Position numbers and translations under genes: made by a program. Shown piece after piece: positions 51,826 to 61,471 of a DNA stretch of 64,000 nt (positions within the stretch are counted from its first letter, which is position 1; every line of letters starts with the position of its first letter). Under the pieces are notes generated by a model. That model saw only the letters and a program-made list of their open reading frames with translations, was not told the origin of the DNA and made no database searches. This stretch comes from Paenibacillus gallinarum (lineage in GTDB: Bacteria; Bacillota; Bacilli; Paenibacillales; Paenibacillaceae): the NCBI RefSeq assembly GCF_014836635.1, contig NZ_JACSQL010000006.1:1-64000 (forward strand), given 5' to 3'.

Positions 51826-52911
51826 ATGGTGGTAATCGTGTCATTATCAATAGAAATCGAACTTACGAAGACTAAAAAACAGAAGCCAGCTGCAAATGAG
51901 CTTGGTTTCGGTAAGTATTATACAGACCATATGTTCATCATGGACTATGATAATCCGGAAGAAGGCTGGCATAATCCGCGGATCATTCCGTATCAACCGA
52001 TCTCACTAGATCCTGCGGCTAAAGTATTTCACTATGGACAAACCGTATTCGAAGGAATGAAGGCATATCGGACTTCTGATGAGAGAATTCTATTATTCCG
52101 TCCGCATAAAAACTTTAAACGCCTGAATTTGTCGAATGATCGTATTGATATTCCACAGATTGATGAAGAATTTGCTCTGGAAGCATTGAAGCAATTAATT
52201 CAAATTGATCAGGATTGGATTCCTACCGAAAAAGGAACATCTTTATATATCCGTCCATTTATCATTGCAACGGAAGCTTCACTTGGAGCATCCACTTCAA
52301 CATCGTACCAATTTATTATCATTCTATCTCCTGTCGGTTCCTATTACCCAGAAGGAATTAAGCCAGTTAGAATCTATGTTGAATCTGAATATGTTCGTGC
52401 TGTAAAAGGCGGAACAGGTATGGCGAAAACAGCAGGTAACTATGCTTCTGGATTAAAAGCTCATTCCGGAGTTGCTGGCAACGGTTTTGCTCAGGTACTA
52501 TGGTTAGATGGTATTGAGCGGAAGTATATTGAGGAAGTAGGAAGCATGAACGTATTCTTCAAGATTGATGGAAAAGTAGTGACACCTGCTTTAACGGGAA
52601 GTATTTTGGATGGGGTTACTCGGAACTCTATTCTACAGTTACTAAAACACTGGAATATTCCGACAGAAGAGCGCTTGATTTCTATCGATGAGTTGTATGA
52701 AGCATACTGTAACGGTACTTTAGAAGAATCATTCGGTACAGGAACAGCAGCGGTGATCTCTCCAATTGGTGAACTACAATGGCAAGATAAGAAGATGGTC
52801 ATTAACGAAGGAAATACCGGTGAATTATCAGCTAGATTATATGATACACTTACGGGTATCCAGAATGGTGAGCAAGAGGATGTACTTGAATGGATGGTTG
52901 AAGTTAAATAA
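51826..52911 (+). CDS. ilvE: Branched-chain amino-acid aminotransferase
   Basis: The 361-aa class-IV PLP aminotransferase carries out the last step of Leu, Ile and Val synthesis or the first step of their breakdown. Hallmarks are HYGQTVFEGMKAYR, TSLYIRPFIIATEASLG, the lysine in GTGMAKTAGNYASGLKA (Schiff base) and EESFGTGTAAVISPIGEL. GGAGAAAG precedes ATG 51826. It stands alone, away from other ilv/leu genes, and next to a divergent LysR regulator; paralogues elsewhere are likely. Confidence 0.93.
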   Translation: MVVIVSLSIEIELTKTKKQKPAANELGFGKYYTDHMFIMDYDNPEEGWHNPRIIPYQPISLDPAAKVFHYGQTVFEGMKAYRTSDERILLFRPHKNFKRLNLSNDRIDIPQIDEEFALEALKQLIQIDQDWIPTEKGTSLYIRPFIIATEASLGASTSTSYQFIIILSPVGSYYPEGIKPVRIYVESEYVRAVKGGTGMAKTAGNYASGLKAHSGVAGNGFAQVLWLDGIERKYIEEVGSMNVFFKIDGKVVTPALTGSILDGVTRNSILQLLKHWNIPTEERLISIDELYEAYCNGTLEESFGTGTAAVISPIGELQWQDKKMVINEGNTGELSARLYDTLTGIQNGEQEDVLEWMVEVK

Positions 52912-52945
52912 TTCGTAAGCTTTTCAAAATAACCTGTAATCTAAA

Positions 52946-52982
52946 TAAAAGAACCTTCATCTACAGATGAAGGTTCTTTTAT
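52946..52982. terminator. Bidirectional terminator between ilvE and ddh
   Basis: Perfect arms AAAAGAACCTTCATC/GATGAAGGTTCTTTT around TACA, serving both converging genes. Confidence 0.92.
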
Positions 52983-52992
52983 ATTTCGTATA

Positions 52993-53979
52993 TTATAACA
53001 ATTCACGACGAAGATCTGCTCCTGATTTAGGAGACAAGTAGGAAAGTGGAATATCAAGAACGGTTTTAGCTCCGTTTTGTCCTTCACTGCTGAGGCGATA
53101 TGCAGCTCTTGCATAAGCGACAAGTACGCTCGCAGTAAACTCTGGATTGCTCTCAAGTTTCAGACTGAATTCCATAATTTGTTTTGTGCCATTGCCTGTC
53201 ACACCGCTACGAATAACAAATCCACCGTGAGGCATGCCTTGATGCTCGGCTTTCAACTCTTCTTCCGTAATGAAATGAACATTCGTGTTGTAATCAGCGA
53301 AATAGTTCGGCATAGTTACGATTGCTTCTTTAATCGCTTCAAGATCAGCGCCTTCTTCAGGGACGATAAAACATTCACGAAGATGTTTATCTCTTGTAGT
53401 AAGTTCTGGTGTTTCACCGGAACGAATGCTCTCAATGACTTCTTCAACAGGAACGGTGTATTGCACACCTGCTTTTACACCCGGAACACGGCGAATAGCA
53501 TCGGAATGACCTTGGCTTACGCCTTTACCCCAGAAAGTAAAATCTTTACCTTCAGGAAGGATAGATTCAGAAAGCAAACGGTTCAATGAGAATAAACCTG
53601 GATCCCATCCCGTAGAGATGACACTTAGGTTATTTCCTTTCACTGCTGCTTCGTTAACTTTGTCAAAGAACTCAGGAATTTTTGCATGAGTATCATAGCT
53701 GTCTACTGTGTTGAACATGCTTGCAATAGCAGGGGTTTGTTCAGGAAGATCCGTAGCGGAACCTCCGCACAAGATCATCACATCGATTTTACCTTTATAC
53801 TGTTCTACTGTAGAAATATGTTCGAATTTCGCACTGCCATTAGCAGATGTTAATTGATCCGGCTGGCGACGAGTGAAGATGGCTACAAGCTCCATGTCTG
53901 GATTTTGCTTAATGGCAAGTTCCACACCACGGCCCAGATTTCCGTATCCTACGATACCTATTTGAATAGTTTTACTCAA
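52993..53979 (-). CDS. ddh: meso-Diaminopimelate dehydrogenase
   Basis: The 328-aa NADPH enzyme makes meso-diaminopimelate in one step from tetrahydrodipicolinate, ammonia and NADPH, a short route to lysine and cell wall. It shows the Rossmann start IQIGIVGYGNLGRGVELAI, FTRR (NADP binding), LCGGSATDLPEQTP, VDSYDTHAKIPE, STGWDPGLFSLNRLL and GVSQGHSDAIRRVPGV. The start is TTG 53979 with GGAGGA upstream. The enzyme is sporadic in bacteria but known in several Bacillales. It is monocistronic. Confidence 0.93.
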   Translation of the reverse strand: MSKTIQIGIVGYGNLGRGVELAIKQNPDMELVAIFTRRQPDQLTSANGSAKFEHISTVEQYKGKIDVMILCGGSATDLPEQTPAIASMFNTVDSYDTHAKIPEFFDKVNEAAVKGNNLSVISTGWDPGLFSLNRLLSESILPEGKDFTFWGKGVSQGHSDAIRRVPGVKAGVQYTVPVEEVIESIRSGETPELTTRDKHLRECFIVPEEGADLEAIKEAIVTMPNYFADYNTNVHFITEEELKAEHQGMPHGGFVIRSGVTGNGTKQIMEFSLKLESNPEFTASVLVAYARAAYRLSSEGQNGAKTVLDIPLSYLSPKSGADLRRELL

Positions 53980-54308
53980 GAAAAAGTCCTCCTCTAGTTG
54001 AAAATAGCAAAAGCATATTTATAAGTATAAAGATCAGATATCAAATGTAAACTAAAACTTCGAATCCTAATTAGATCTTCACGCAATATAACGAGAAATA
54101 TAACATTTAGTGTAAACTTATGTACGATTAATGCAAACCTATGTTGGATTATACATAGACTTTGAACTTGATAAGTATATCCTTTTTAAAGATATTCGAC
54201 ATAGTACCCGTTTGAATTTGGTCAATCCCGGTTACTAGAAAAAGAAGAGTTAATAGATATCCAAAACACTTAATGTAACACACATACAAGAAAATGGAGG
54301 GATTAACG
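53980..54308. other. Divergent intergenic region
   Basis: No gene is seen. There is a short direct repeat GTAAACTTATG / GCAAACCTATG at about 54113 and 54132. GTTTGA near 54211, 14 bases ahead of GGTTAC, resembles a stress-sigma (sigma-B) promoter only loosely. Confidence 0.35.
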
Positions 54309-55211
54309 ATGTCTGAACAAGATCAATACAAAGTGCAGGACCCAACTACTCAGTATCCGAAAGCAACAAGTGAGTGGAAACAAAAGCAACCTGAACCAGG
54401 GTTACAGAAGGAAATGTATCCTGTGCCGGATGCAGGGGAGACAAGTTATCGTGGAACCGGACGTTTAGCTGGGCGCAAAGCAGTGGTAACCGGAGCTGAT
54501 AGCGGAATTGGACGTGCTGCAGCCATTGCTTTTGCTCTTGAGGGTGCGGATGTTGTATTGTCATACTTGCCTGAAGAAGAGGCTGATGCCAAAGAGGTTG
54601 TTCAGCGGATCGAAGAAGCAGGAAGAAAAGCGATTGCGATCCCTGGTGATTTGAAAGATGAGAAGTACTGCGAGCAGTTAATAGAAGATGCAGTCAAAGA
54701 ACTTGGCGGTATTGATATACTCGCGAACGTTGCAGGTAAACAGCAATTTGTAGAAGACATTGCAGATCTTACAACAGAACAGTTTGATGCGACTTTTAAA
54801 ACGAATGTATATTCCACGTTCTGGTTGTGTAAAGCGGCGATTAAACACATGAAACCGGGAAGTTCGATTATCAATACGTCTTCTATTCAGGCCTATACCC
54901 CAGCACCGATCTTACTAGATTATGCGACAACGAAAGCGGCCATTAATACGTTCAGTAAAGCTCTTGCACAGCAAGTCGCTAGCAAAGGAATTCGCGTGAA
55001 TGTGGTAGCTCCAGGTCCGGTATGGACACCGCTTCAAGTGGTAGGAGGACAGCCGACAGAGAAATTAGCAGAGTTCGGTGCGGATGTACCGATGGGTCGT
55101 CCTGGCCAACCTGCTGAAATGGCACCAGCCTATGTATTCTTGGCAAGTCAAGAATCAAGTTATGTAACAGGCGAGACCCTCAATGCAAATGGCGGCGTTC
55201 CTTCACCTTGA
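54309..55211 (+). CDS. SDR oxidoreductase with N-terminal extension (YdaD/YhdF/YghA type)
   Basis: The 300-aa dehydrogenase carries a leader of about 50 residues ([40 protein letters not shown]) that is typical of the general-stress subgroup. The core follows: [56 protein letters not shown] and [17 protein letters not shown] 54309 has GGAGGG upstream, so the five extra residues of the longer frame are rejected. It is followed by a terminator. In Bacillus such proteins are induced by stress, and the substrate is unclear. Confidence 0.92.
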   Translation: MSEQDQYKVQDPTTQYPKATSEWKQKQPEPGLQKEMYPVPDAGETSYRGTGRLAGRKAVVTGADSGIGRAAAIAFALEGADVVLSYLPEEEADAKEVVQRIEEAGRKAIAIPGDLKDEKYCEQLIEDAVKELGGIDILANVAGKQQFVEDIADLTTEQFDATFKTNVYSTFWLCKAAIKHMKPGSSIINTSSIQAYTPAPILLDYATTKAAINTFSKALAQQVASKGIRVNVVAPGPVWTPLQVVGGQPTEKLAEFGADVPMGRPGQPAEMAPAYVFLASQESSYVTGETLNANGGVPSP

Positions 55212-55233
55212 TTTGATTTATATAAGTGATATA

Positions 55234-55275
55234 GAAAAAGGAGCTAGTTTCCAAAGTGGAAATTAGCTCCTTTTA
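55234..55275 (+). terminator. Terminator of the extended SDR gene
   Basis: AAAAGGAGCTAGTTTCC pairs with GGAAATTAGCTCCTTTT around a 5-base loop, with flanking A and T runs. Confidence 0.9.
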
Positions 55276-55484
55276 TTCGTTCTAAAATACGTGGAAAGAA
55301 GATTTTGCGAGAAGCATTTATGTTATACAAGCGATTTAAGAGAATTAGAAATTCGCAATCGAAGGGCAACTAATATGGATATATTTTTATCGTTGCAATT
55401 TCCCTGTAGGTGATGTCAGAATGTATTATAATGTAAATAAATTCAATTAAATGAAAATTTTAAAAGTTGGTAAGGAGGATATTA

Positions 55485-56423
55485 ATGTTATCGAAAAACG
55501 AACACGTTGTCGTAGGGACAGGTCCTTTGGGACTAGCATTAATCAATGAATTATTAAAGCAAGGCAAGTCAGTAAAAGCTGTAAATCGAAGCGGGAAAGC
55601 ATTCGTGCCTAAAAGTGTACCATGCATTAAAAGTGATATAACAGATCTGGAAAATACCCGAAATATCCTGAAAAATGCATCGGTTATCTATAATGCCACG
55701 GGTCTTCCATATCGGGAGTGGCCGACGGTATTGCCTATCATCATGAATAATTTAATACAAGCATCTTCTGAGAATGATGTGAAGTTAGTATACGCTGATA
55801 ATCTATACGCATACGGTCCTCAGAAAGAGCCCTTTCACGAGAACATGGCTTACCAGCCTGTTGGGGAAAAAACGAGGGTGCGCGCTCAGCTGGCTACCAC
55901 TTTAATGGATGCTGTAAAGCAGGGGAAACTTAGAGCAACCATTGGAAGAGGATCTGATTTCTATGGTCCCTATGCCTTAAACGCTATGCTGGGTCAGAGA
56001 GTTTTTCTACATTTGCTAGAAGGAAAGGCAGTTGAACTGATCGGCAACCCTGACACCTTGCATTCCCACATCTTTATTAAAGATTTTGCGAGAGGTTTAA
56101 CCATTCTAGGTGATGAGGATCAAGCGGTTGGTGAAGTATGGCACATTCCTCATGCAGCACCAATGACCACTCGGCAGTTAGTTGAACAAATATCATCTCG
56201 TTTATCTAAGGTGCCGAAATATCGAATTGCAAATAAGTTTATTGTCAATGTAACAGGCTTATTTAATCCGTTCATGAGAGATTTTAAAGAGTTAATGTAT
56301 CAGCAAGATCAGAATTTTATTGTCGATTCCAGCAAATTTAATAATCATTTTGCTTTTGATACGACCTCACATGAACAGGCGATCAAAGAGACAAGTGATT
56401 GGTACATAAAGCAACAAAAATAA
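55485..56423 (+). CDS. NAD-dependent epimerase/dehydratase-like protein
   Basis: The 312-aa extended SDR has a Rossmann start HVVVGTGPLGLALINELLKQ and short segments NATGLPYREWPTVLP, VYADNLYAYGPQ and GRGSDFYGPYALNAMLGQ. The usual YxxxK catalytic pair is not obvious, since YAYGPQ stands where Tyr is expected and lacks the Lys four residues on. It may therefore be a non-catalytic or atypical reductase. AAGGAGG precedes ATG 55485. It starts a three-gene run with the APH-fold kinase and Nudix genes. Confidence 0.82.
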   Translation: MLSKNEHVVVGTGPLGLALINELLKQGKSVKAVNRSGKAFVPKSVPCIKSDITDLENTRNILKNASVIYNATGLPYREWPTVLPIIMNNLIQASSENDVKLVYADNLYAYGPQKEPFHENMAYQPVGEKTRVRAQLATTLMDAVKQGKLRATIGRGSDFYGPYALNAMLGQRVFLHLLEGKAVELIGNPDTLHSHIFIKDFARGLTILGDEDQAVGEVWHIPHAAPMTTRQLVEQISSRLSKVPKYRIANKFIVNVTGLFNPFMRDFKELMYQQDQNFIVDSSKFNNHFAFDTTSHEQAIKETSDWYIKQQK

Positions 56424-56446
56424 TGATAAGGAGGACAACGACTAAT

Positions 56447-57463
56447 ATGGAAAATGCAATCGCAGCGGTTTTTGATCACGTAAACAGGGAAGAGATTGTG
56501 AGTCATTATGGTATAAAGACAGAAGACCTACATTATATTGGCGGTTTTCAAAATTTCATTTACGAATACCAGGTTGATAACAAAGAGTACATAATGAGAT
56601 TCACCCCAAGTGCGCATCGTACCCTTAGTGAGGTGCAAGCAGAGCTAGAGTGGATTCTTTACTTAGCTGATCATGGAATATCTGTATCGTCACCAGTACC
56701 ATCTATTCATGGAAAGCGAACTGAAACTACAGAGTTAGAAGAGATGTTTTTTACAGCAGTAGTCTTTGACAGAGCCGAGGGAAAGAAAATAGATTACCCC
56801 GAGTGTCTTAAGGATCATGAACTGTACGAGAGATTAGGGAGATTAACGGGTAGAATGCATGCGTTATCGAAATCGTATAAACCTGCAGATGCTAAGATCA
56901 GAAGACATCACTGGTCTGAAAATTATTACTTGAAAAATATCGATATCTTGCCAGATTCTCATACTGGGGTAAGAGAACGTTATTTAGAATTGGTACGTTC
57001 GATTCAGAAGCTGCCAATCAGCGAAGATCTCTTCGGATTGATTCATGGGGATATTAATAATGCTAATTATTTAGTCAGTGAACAAGACGAGATAACCTTG
57101 TTTGATTTTGATGAAGCTCAGTATAGTTGGTTTGTAGAAGACATCGCTATACAGCTGTATTATCTTGTATACGTATATGGCGGGGAGGAAGGCAAGAAAC
57201 TCAGAGAAGATCAAGCGAGCAGATTTATGGAACCTTTTCTAAAGGGGTACCGCGAAGAGAATCAGCTTGAAGAGCACTGGTTAAAACAAATGCCTTTGTT
57301 CCTAAGGCTCAGAGAACTTATTGTATATATTGGAGCGTTTCGAAATTTTGAGGGCGATGAAACCTTCAGCCATTCGGATAACCAATGGTTTAAAGATTGG
57401 ATTAGAGAAAGCAAGATCCGTTTAGAAACAGGAGAGCCAATTGTGAATATATGGGGGAATTGA
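56447..57463 (+). CDS. Aminoglycoside phosphotransferase-fold kinase
   Basis: The 338-aa kinase-like protein has an N-lobe (GGFQNFIYEYQVDNKEYIMR), the catalytic loop LIHGDINNANYLV (HGDxxxxN) and the metal site ITLFDFDEAQYSWFVEDIAI, all intact. It resembles homoserine- or choline-kinase-like APH proteins more than drug-resistance enzymes. AAGGAGG lies 12 bases before ATG 56447, which is rather far, but no better start is seen. It overlaps nothing and ends 1 base before the Nudix gene, so the pair is coupled. Confidence 0.85.
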   Translation: MENAIAAVFDHVNREEIVSHYGIKTEDLHYIGGFQNFIYEYQVDNKEYIMRFTPSAHRTLSEVQAELEWILYLADHGISVSSPVPSIHGKRTETTELEEMFFTAVVFDRAEGKKIDYPECLKDHELYERLGRLTGRMHALSKSYKPADAKIRRHHWSENYYLKNIDILPDSHTGVRERYLELVRSIQKLPISEDLFGLIHGDINNANYLVSEQDEITLFDFDEAQYSWFVEDIAIQLYYLVYVYGGEEGKKLREDQASRFMEPFLKGYREENQLEEHWLKQMPLFLRLRELIVYIGAFRNFEGDETFSHSDNQWFKDWIRESKIRLETGEPIVNIWGN

Positions 57464-57464
57464 T

Positions 57465-57896
57465 ATGACTACGAAGTACATGGGTGCGGCGGCTGTTATT
57501 TTAAATTCTGAAGGTCAAATTTTGCTAGTAAAACACAGCTATGGCAAGAACAATTGGGATCTTCCGGGTGGGAAGTCCGAAGAGAAGGAGTCAGCGGAGG
57601 AAACAGCGATAAGAGAAGTGCAAGAAGAAGTTGGACTCACGGTACATACGGAGCAGTTAACCGGTGTTTATTATGATCCTAACTTTGACATGCATCATTT
57701 TGTGTTTATCGCAGGTCATCCTTCTGATCGAAAACCTGAGCCATCTTCGCCTGAGATCGTAGAATGCGGATATTACGATATTACGGACTTGCCGAAACCC
57801 ATCAGTGATTTTACCTACAGACGTATCCAGGATGCAATCCGAACAGAACGCAAACAATTATTCCATACCATCGGACCGAGACAGTGGATTGAATAA
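57465..57896 (+). CDS. Nudix hydrolase
   Basis: The 143-aa enzyme has an intact Nudix box, GGKSEEKESAEETAIREVQE followed by EVGL. The AAVILNSEGQILLVKHSYGK opening and NWDLPGGKSE are standard. GGGGGA lies 6 bases before ATG 57465, within the kinase gene's end. It probably hydrolyses a nucleotide derivative. Its coupling to the kinase suggests a shared salvage or repair task, which is inference. Confidence 0.9.
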   Translation: MTTKYMGAAAVILNSEGQILLVKHSYGKNNWDLPGGKSEEKESAEETAIREVQEEVGLTVHTEQLTGVYYDPNFDMHHFVFIAGHPSDRKPEPSSPEIVECGYYDITDLPKPISDFTYRRIQDAIRTERKQLFHTIGPRQWIE

Positions 57897-57930
57897 TTCT
57901 TCCTCTAACAACAGTATAATAAATATAGAT

Positions 57931-57957
57931 GGCCGCCTTATTACAGGCGGTTTTCTT
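57931..57957 (+). terminator. Terminator of the epimerase-kinase-Nudix run
   Basis: CCGCCT/AGGCGG stem with a 6-base loop followed by TTTTCTT. Confidence 0.72.
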
Positions 57958-58147
57958 ATGGCAATTTTTCCAAAGGAAGATCTATCACATTTCCGTAACC
58001 TAAACGTACTTATTTCGTATTAAAGCTATGAACATGTCTTGATGACAGGACGGGGTATGACGTAGATCAGTTGATGTTTATGGAGAAATCTCTTACAAAG
58101 CATACGTAGACATGATGAACAATAAAGAAGTTGAGGTAATCCATTAG

Positions 58148-60532
58148 ATGAATAAAGAAATGACAGTTCGTGCGGATCTTTGGTATCAGGAAGCTGAACG
58201 AAAAGCAGCAACGTATTATGAAACACTTTATAAGCAGTTTATAGATAAAACGTATGTATCTTTTTTAACAGAAGACATTTTGTTATGGAAAAAGGACCAT
58301 GTTCGTGAGCATTCCATTATTCAATTCCTAAAGCGAAGAAAGAAAACCCCGGATTCGAATGACTATTATCAGTACATGAAATGGCTGCATTATACGGGGA
58401 AATTAGATGATTATTTAGATCGCAGCGTCTCCTACATCTATATGAGGGATCTTGGTAAAGCGCTCGATGATCCGCATACGCGGATTCGTATTCAGCGTCT
58501 GATTACAGATATTAAAAAGTATCTGCTTACTCCTGGAACAGCGAGTGAAAGTGACCAACCTAATTTCATTAACTTCGCTTCATTTTATAGGTGGGCCCAG
58601 AAGGAAAGGGTAGAGAATGCAACCATTTGGGTGATGAACAAACTGAAGCGTGTCTCTGCTCATATCCCCAAAGAAATGGATGCTGAACAAGCACAGCGTA
58701 AACTTATGAAGATCATTATCGGGGTTGTTCTTCATGTGATGGAAGAGATGGATGATGAAGTATCGCCTGAAGAACGAGCTGAGAGATTAGATGCAGCAAT
58801 TCGTTTGGGTTATTCTTATGGACTCACCTATCCTTTTATAGACGACCTTTTAGATTCGGATGTACTGAGTAACGAGGAAAAAGAGCAATATTCGGAGATG
58901 ATACGAATCTCACTTCTTACCGGATCTGTTCCTGATATGGAAGAATGGACCGGTACAAACTTGGAAATGATTCAGTATGTTCATTCTGAGCTTCGAGAAG
59001 CTTTTGAATTCATTAGGGATTATCAGCGAGAAGAAACGCAGAATACATTTTTAGAACAATCGTACGTGTTTTTTCAATCTCAAGATCGAGATCTCATCAA
59101 GGATCTATCCAATGGTAGTTATACGAACGAAGAGATCTATCTACCCATCATTATCAAATCATCATCGTCGCGTCTTATCGTTAGATCCGTTATTAGTGAA
59201 CCTATGGATGAAGGATTTGAAAACCGAACGTTTGCTTATGGGATCTACAATCAGCTGGCAGATGATTTTGCAGATATGTTTGATGATCTTCGGGATGGAG
59301 CAGTCACGCCGTATACTTATTATTTAACATACCGAGACCAGCGGCCTGATTTAATCAATCCTTTTGAGCTATACTGGGCCGTTATTTCCAATCTAATTCG
59401 TAACGTATACCATTCGGATGCGAAGACTCGTGAAGTGATCCTCGATCGTGCGATCAATGGATTAAAACGCTGCAAAAAACGTGTAGGTGCGAACAAGTAC
59501 AATGAGATTATGGGGACTTTCACTTCGGGCATACCGGAATTTAACCGGCTAATTCAGCAGATGGTTGGAAAAGCAGAAGATGTGGATTTCTTTGATAAAC
59601 TGCTTCGAGATCAGCTGCTGACCGTTATGAAAAAAGAGCGTCTTGAAAAGGAAGAATTCATAAACACGATAAACACAGCGCAAACAGAGATTAACCGCTT
59701 GCTGAAAATATCGAAACCGGCTCAGGCTTCATCGCTGAAAGAACCGCTTACGGATGCTGCCAACTATAGTCTTGCAGGCGGCGGTAAACGAATCCGTCCC
59801 GTGATGGCTTGGGTTATGGCAGTGAAGGAATATGGCTTGCATTCTTCCGCCATTGCACCGCTGCTGCGTTCCCTCGAATATATGCATACGGCTTCACTGA
59901 TCTTCGATGATCTGCCCACACAGGATAATGCGGCAACTCGCAGAGGACACGCTACTTTACATGAAGTGTATAATAGTGCAACTGCAGAATTAACAGGACT
60001 TTTTCTGATTCAAAAGGCAACGCAGGAGCAATCTTCACTAGATGCATTTGACCCAAAATCTGTTCTGGCTTTGATGCAATATTCTTCTCAAAAAGCAGGA
60101 GAAATGTGCATGGGTCAAGCAATGGATCTAGAATCTAAAGGAAAAGAACTTACGCTAGATGAACTGAATACCATTTGTTTTTACAAAACGGGAATTGCAT
60201 TTGAGGCTTCTCTAATCATGCCGGCCATTCTTGCTAACGTGGAAGAAAAGGAAATCGCAACATTGAAGAAATTTGCTTATCATGCGGGTATTGCTTTTCA
60301 GATTAAGGACGATCTTCTTGATCTGCAAGGAGATTTGAAATTGCTTGGCAAACCTACGGGGAAGGATGTTCAGAATAATAACTCAACATTCGTAACCGTA
60401 CTTGGACCTGACGGTGCAGCACAAGCGATGTGGGAACACTATTGTTTAGCTGTAGATGCTCTAAAAGAAATGCCACGGAACAGCGCTTTTCTAAAGCATA
60501 TACTGGACTATATCATTCATCGAGATCATTAG
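58148..60532 (+). CDS. Two-module polyprenyl synthetase-like protein
   Basis: The C-terminal part of this 794-aa protein (about 495-794) is a normal trans-isoprenyl diphosphate synthase: GGKRIRP substrate loop, first Asp motif DDLPTQD (587-593), GQAMDLESKG and second Asp motif KDDLLD (721-725). The N-terminal 490 residues are all-helical and carry DDLLD at 232-236 and DDFAD at 372-376. Their 140-residue spacing is close to the 134 of the C-terminal pair, so this part looks like a second class-I isoprenoid fold. HYTGKLDDYLDRS (about 80-92) is reminiscent of YtpB-type terpene synthases. Substrates are unknown. The start is ATG 58148 with GAGGT 10 bases upstream. Confidence 0.85.
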   Translation: MNKEMTVRADLWYQEAERKAATYYETLYKQFIDKTYVSFLTEDILLWKKDHVREHSIIQFLKRRKKTPDSNDYYQYMKWLHYTGKLDDYLDRSVSYIYMRDLGKALDDPHTRIRIQRLITDIKKYLLTPGTASESDQPNFINFASFYRWAQKERVENATIWVMNKLKRVSAHIPKEMDAEQAQRKLMKIIIGVVLHVMEEMDDEVSPEERAERLDAAIRLGYSYGLTYPFIDDLLDSDVLSNEEKEQYSEMIRISLLTGSVPDMEEWTGTNLEMIQYVHSELREAFEFIRDYQREETQNTFLEQSYVFFQSQDRDLIKDLSNGSYTNEEIYLPIIIKSSSSRLIVRSVISEPMDEGFENRTFAYGIYNQLADDFADMFDDLRDGAVTPYTYYLTYRDQRPDLINPFELYWAVISNLIRNVYHSDAKTREVILDRAINGLKRCKKRVGANKYNEIMGTFTSGIPEFNRLIQQMVGKAEDVDFFDKLLRDQLLTVMKKERLEKEEFINTINTAQTEINRLLKISKPAQASSLKEPLTDAANYSLAGGGKRIRPVMAWVMAVKEYGLHSSAIAPLLRSLEYMHTASLIFDDLPTQDNAATRRGHATLHEVYNSATAELTGLFLIQKATQEQSSLDAFDPKSVLALMQYSSQKAGEMCMGQAMDLESKGKELTLDELNTICFYKTGIAFEASLIMPAILANVEEKEIATLKKFAYHAGIAFQIKDDLLDLQGDLKLLGKPTGKDVQNNNSTFVTVLGPDGAAQAMWEHYCLAVDALKEMPRNSAFLKHILDYIIHRDH

Positions 60533-60558
60533 GCTGCTCATAAAACTTATCATATGAA

Positions 60559-60592
60559 CAAAAAGTGTTGGCATTCATGCCAACACTTTTTG
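60559..60592 (+). terminator. Terminator of the tandem synthase gene
   Basis: Perfect AAAAAGTGTTGGCAT/ATGCCAACACTTTTT arms with a 2-base apex. Confidence 0.92.
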
Positions 60593-60634
60593 TCTTTGTA
60601 GCTGTATACAAGGAAATATAAGATAAGCTGTTAA

Positions 60635-60925
60635 ACTGTTTTAGTATTACCTGCCAATGGTAATGAGATAGAAGTAGCTTTAGAAGAAAGAAGGAAGCTT
60701 ACAGAAATTTTTGCTTTTTCTATTGCAGTAATTCTTGGTATAGTAATCGGTTATATAAATGTTACCGCACTTCCTAGTAATGAAACTGCTGAGAGAATCA
60801 CTGTAGGTGCTGTTGGCACAATGGCCTTAGTTGCGGTTATTTGTAAAGTCATGAAAAGGGACGTCCTTGCCAGGATTTTGGCTGCTGCTTCCGTTATAAT
60901 AGGAATCTTGCTGCTCTTCTGGTAA
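60635..60925 (+). pseudogene. Truncated small membrane protein
   Basis: An open frame of 96 codons after a stop reads GNEIEVALEERRKLTEIFAF, SIAVILGIVIGYINVTALP, then MALVAVICKVMKRDVLARIL and a last helix ASVIIGILLLFW to TAA 60923-60925. Three membrane helices are clear and the composition is that of a real gene. No start codon or ribosome site exists at the 5' end, so the N-terminus is lost, frameshifted, or an unusual start is used. The family is not recognised. Confidence 0.45.
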
Positions 60926-61158
60926 AACGATAACATTTACGCTTCTGTTGTTAAAGTAACAAGAAGCGTGGATGTTTTTTGTTGTGGAATAATACCTTGC
61001 TTAAGTAAGCAACGATCCCATCCAGTAAGTGGTGTGGGTTTCAAGTGAATGAAAGCTGGGTCAGGTTAATAAAATTGAAAACATTTACAATTATGATAAC
61101 ATCTATATAATCAAAACTAAGAAGCAAATGTAAAAATGATGGAGGAAGGTGGGATTGT

Positions 61159-61356
61159 ATGGCTATGTATATCATTGTGATTGTCGTAGCATTAATTGGA
61201 GGAGTGGGTACCGTACTTGTAGGTTTATCGAAAGAGAATGCACAGCAAAACCACGAATATGAAAGCAAAGCCAAAGAAAATATAGGTAAGATTGTATTAT
61301 TTTATCTGGTTGCCATCATTGCTTTTATTATTTTGTGGGTGCTGTTAATGGATTAG
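61159..61356 (+). CDS. 65-aa two-helix membrane protein
   Basis: GGAGGAAGGTGG precedes ATG 61159. Two hydrophobic helices (MYIIVIVVALIGGVGTVLVG and IVLFYLVAIIAFIILWVLLM) flank a charged middle (SKENAQQNHEYESKAKENIG). No known family is recognised. The layout suits a small integral membrane protein with both ends on the same side. Its ribosome site and uniform composition support a real gene. Confidence 0.65.
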   Translation: MAMYIIVIVVALIGGVGTVLVGLSKENAQQNHEYESKAKENIGKIVLFYLVAIIAFIILWVLLMD

Positions 61357-61471
61357 CAAACCGACATTGTATGAATTTCATAAAATGACATATAGTTGTC
61401 AAGATTATAGCGCCATTTAGTGCTCTTTTTACTTTACAATAAATGAATTGGCAGATGAAAGGAGCAATCAC

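Noticed and set aside
54211..54236. Sigma-B-like promoter before the extended SDR gene
   Set aside because: GTTTGA-N14-GGTTAC matches the consensus only loosely, and sigma-B is not assured in this organism.
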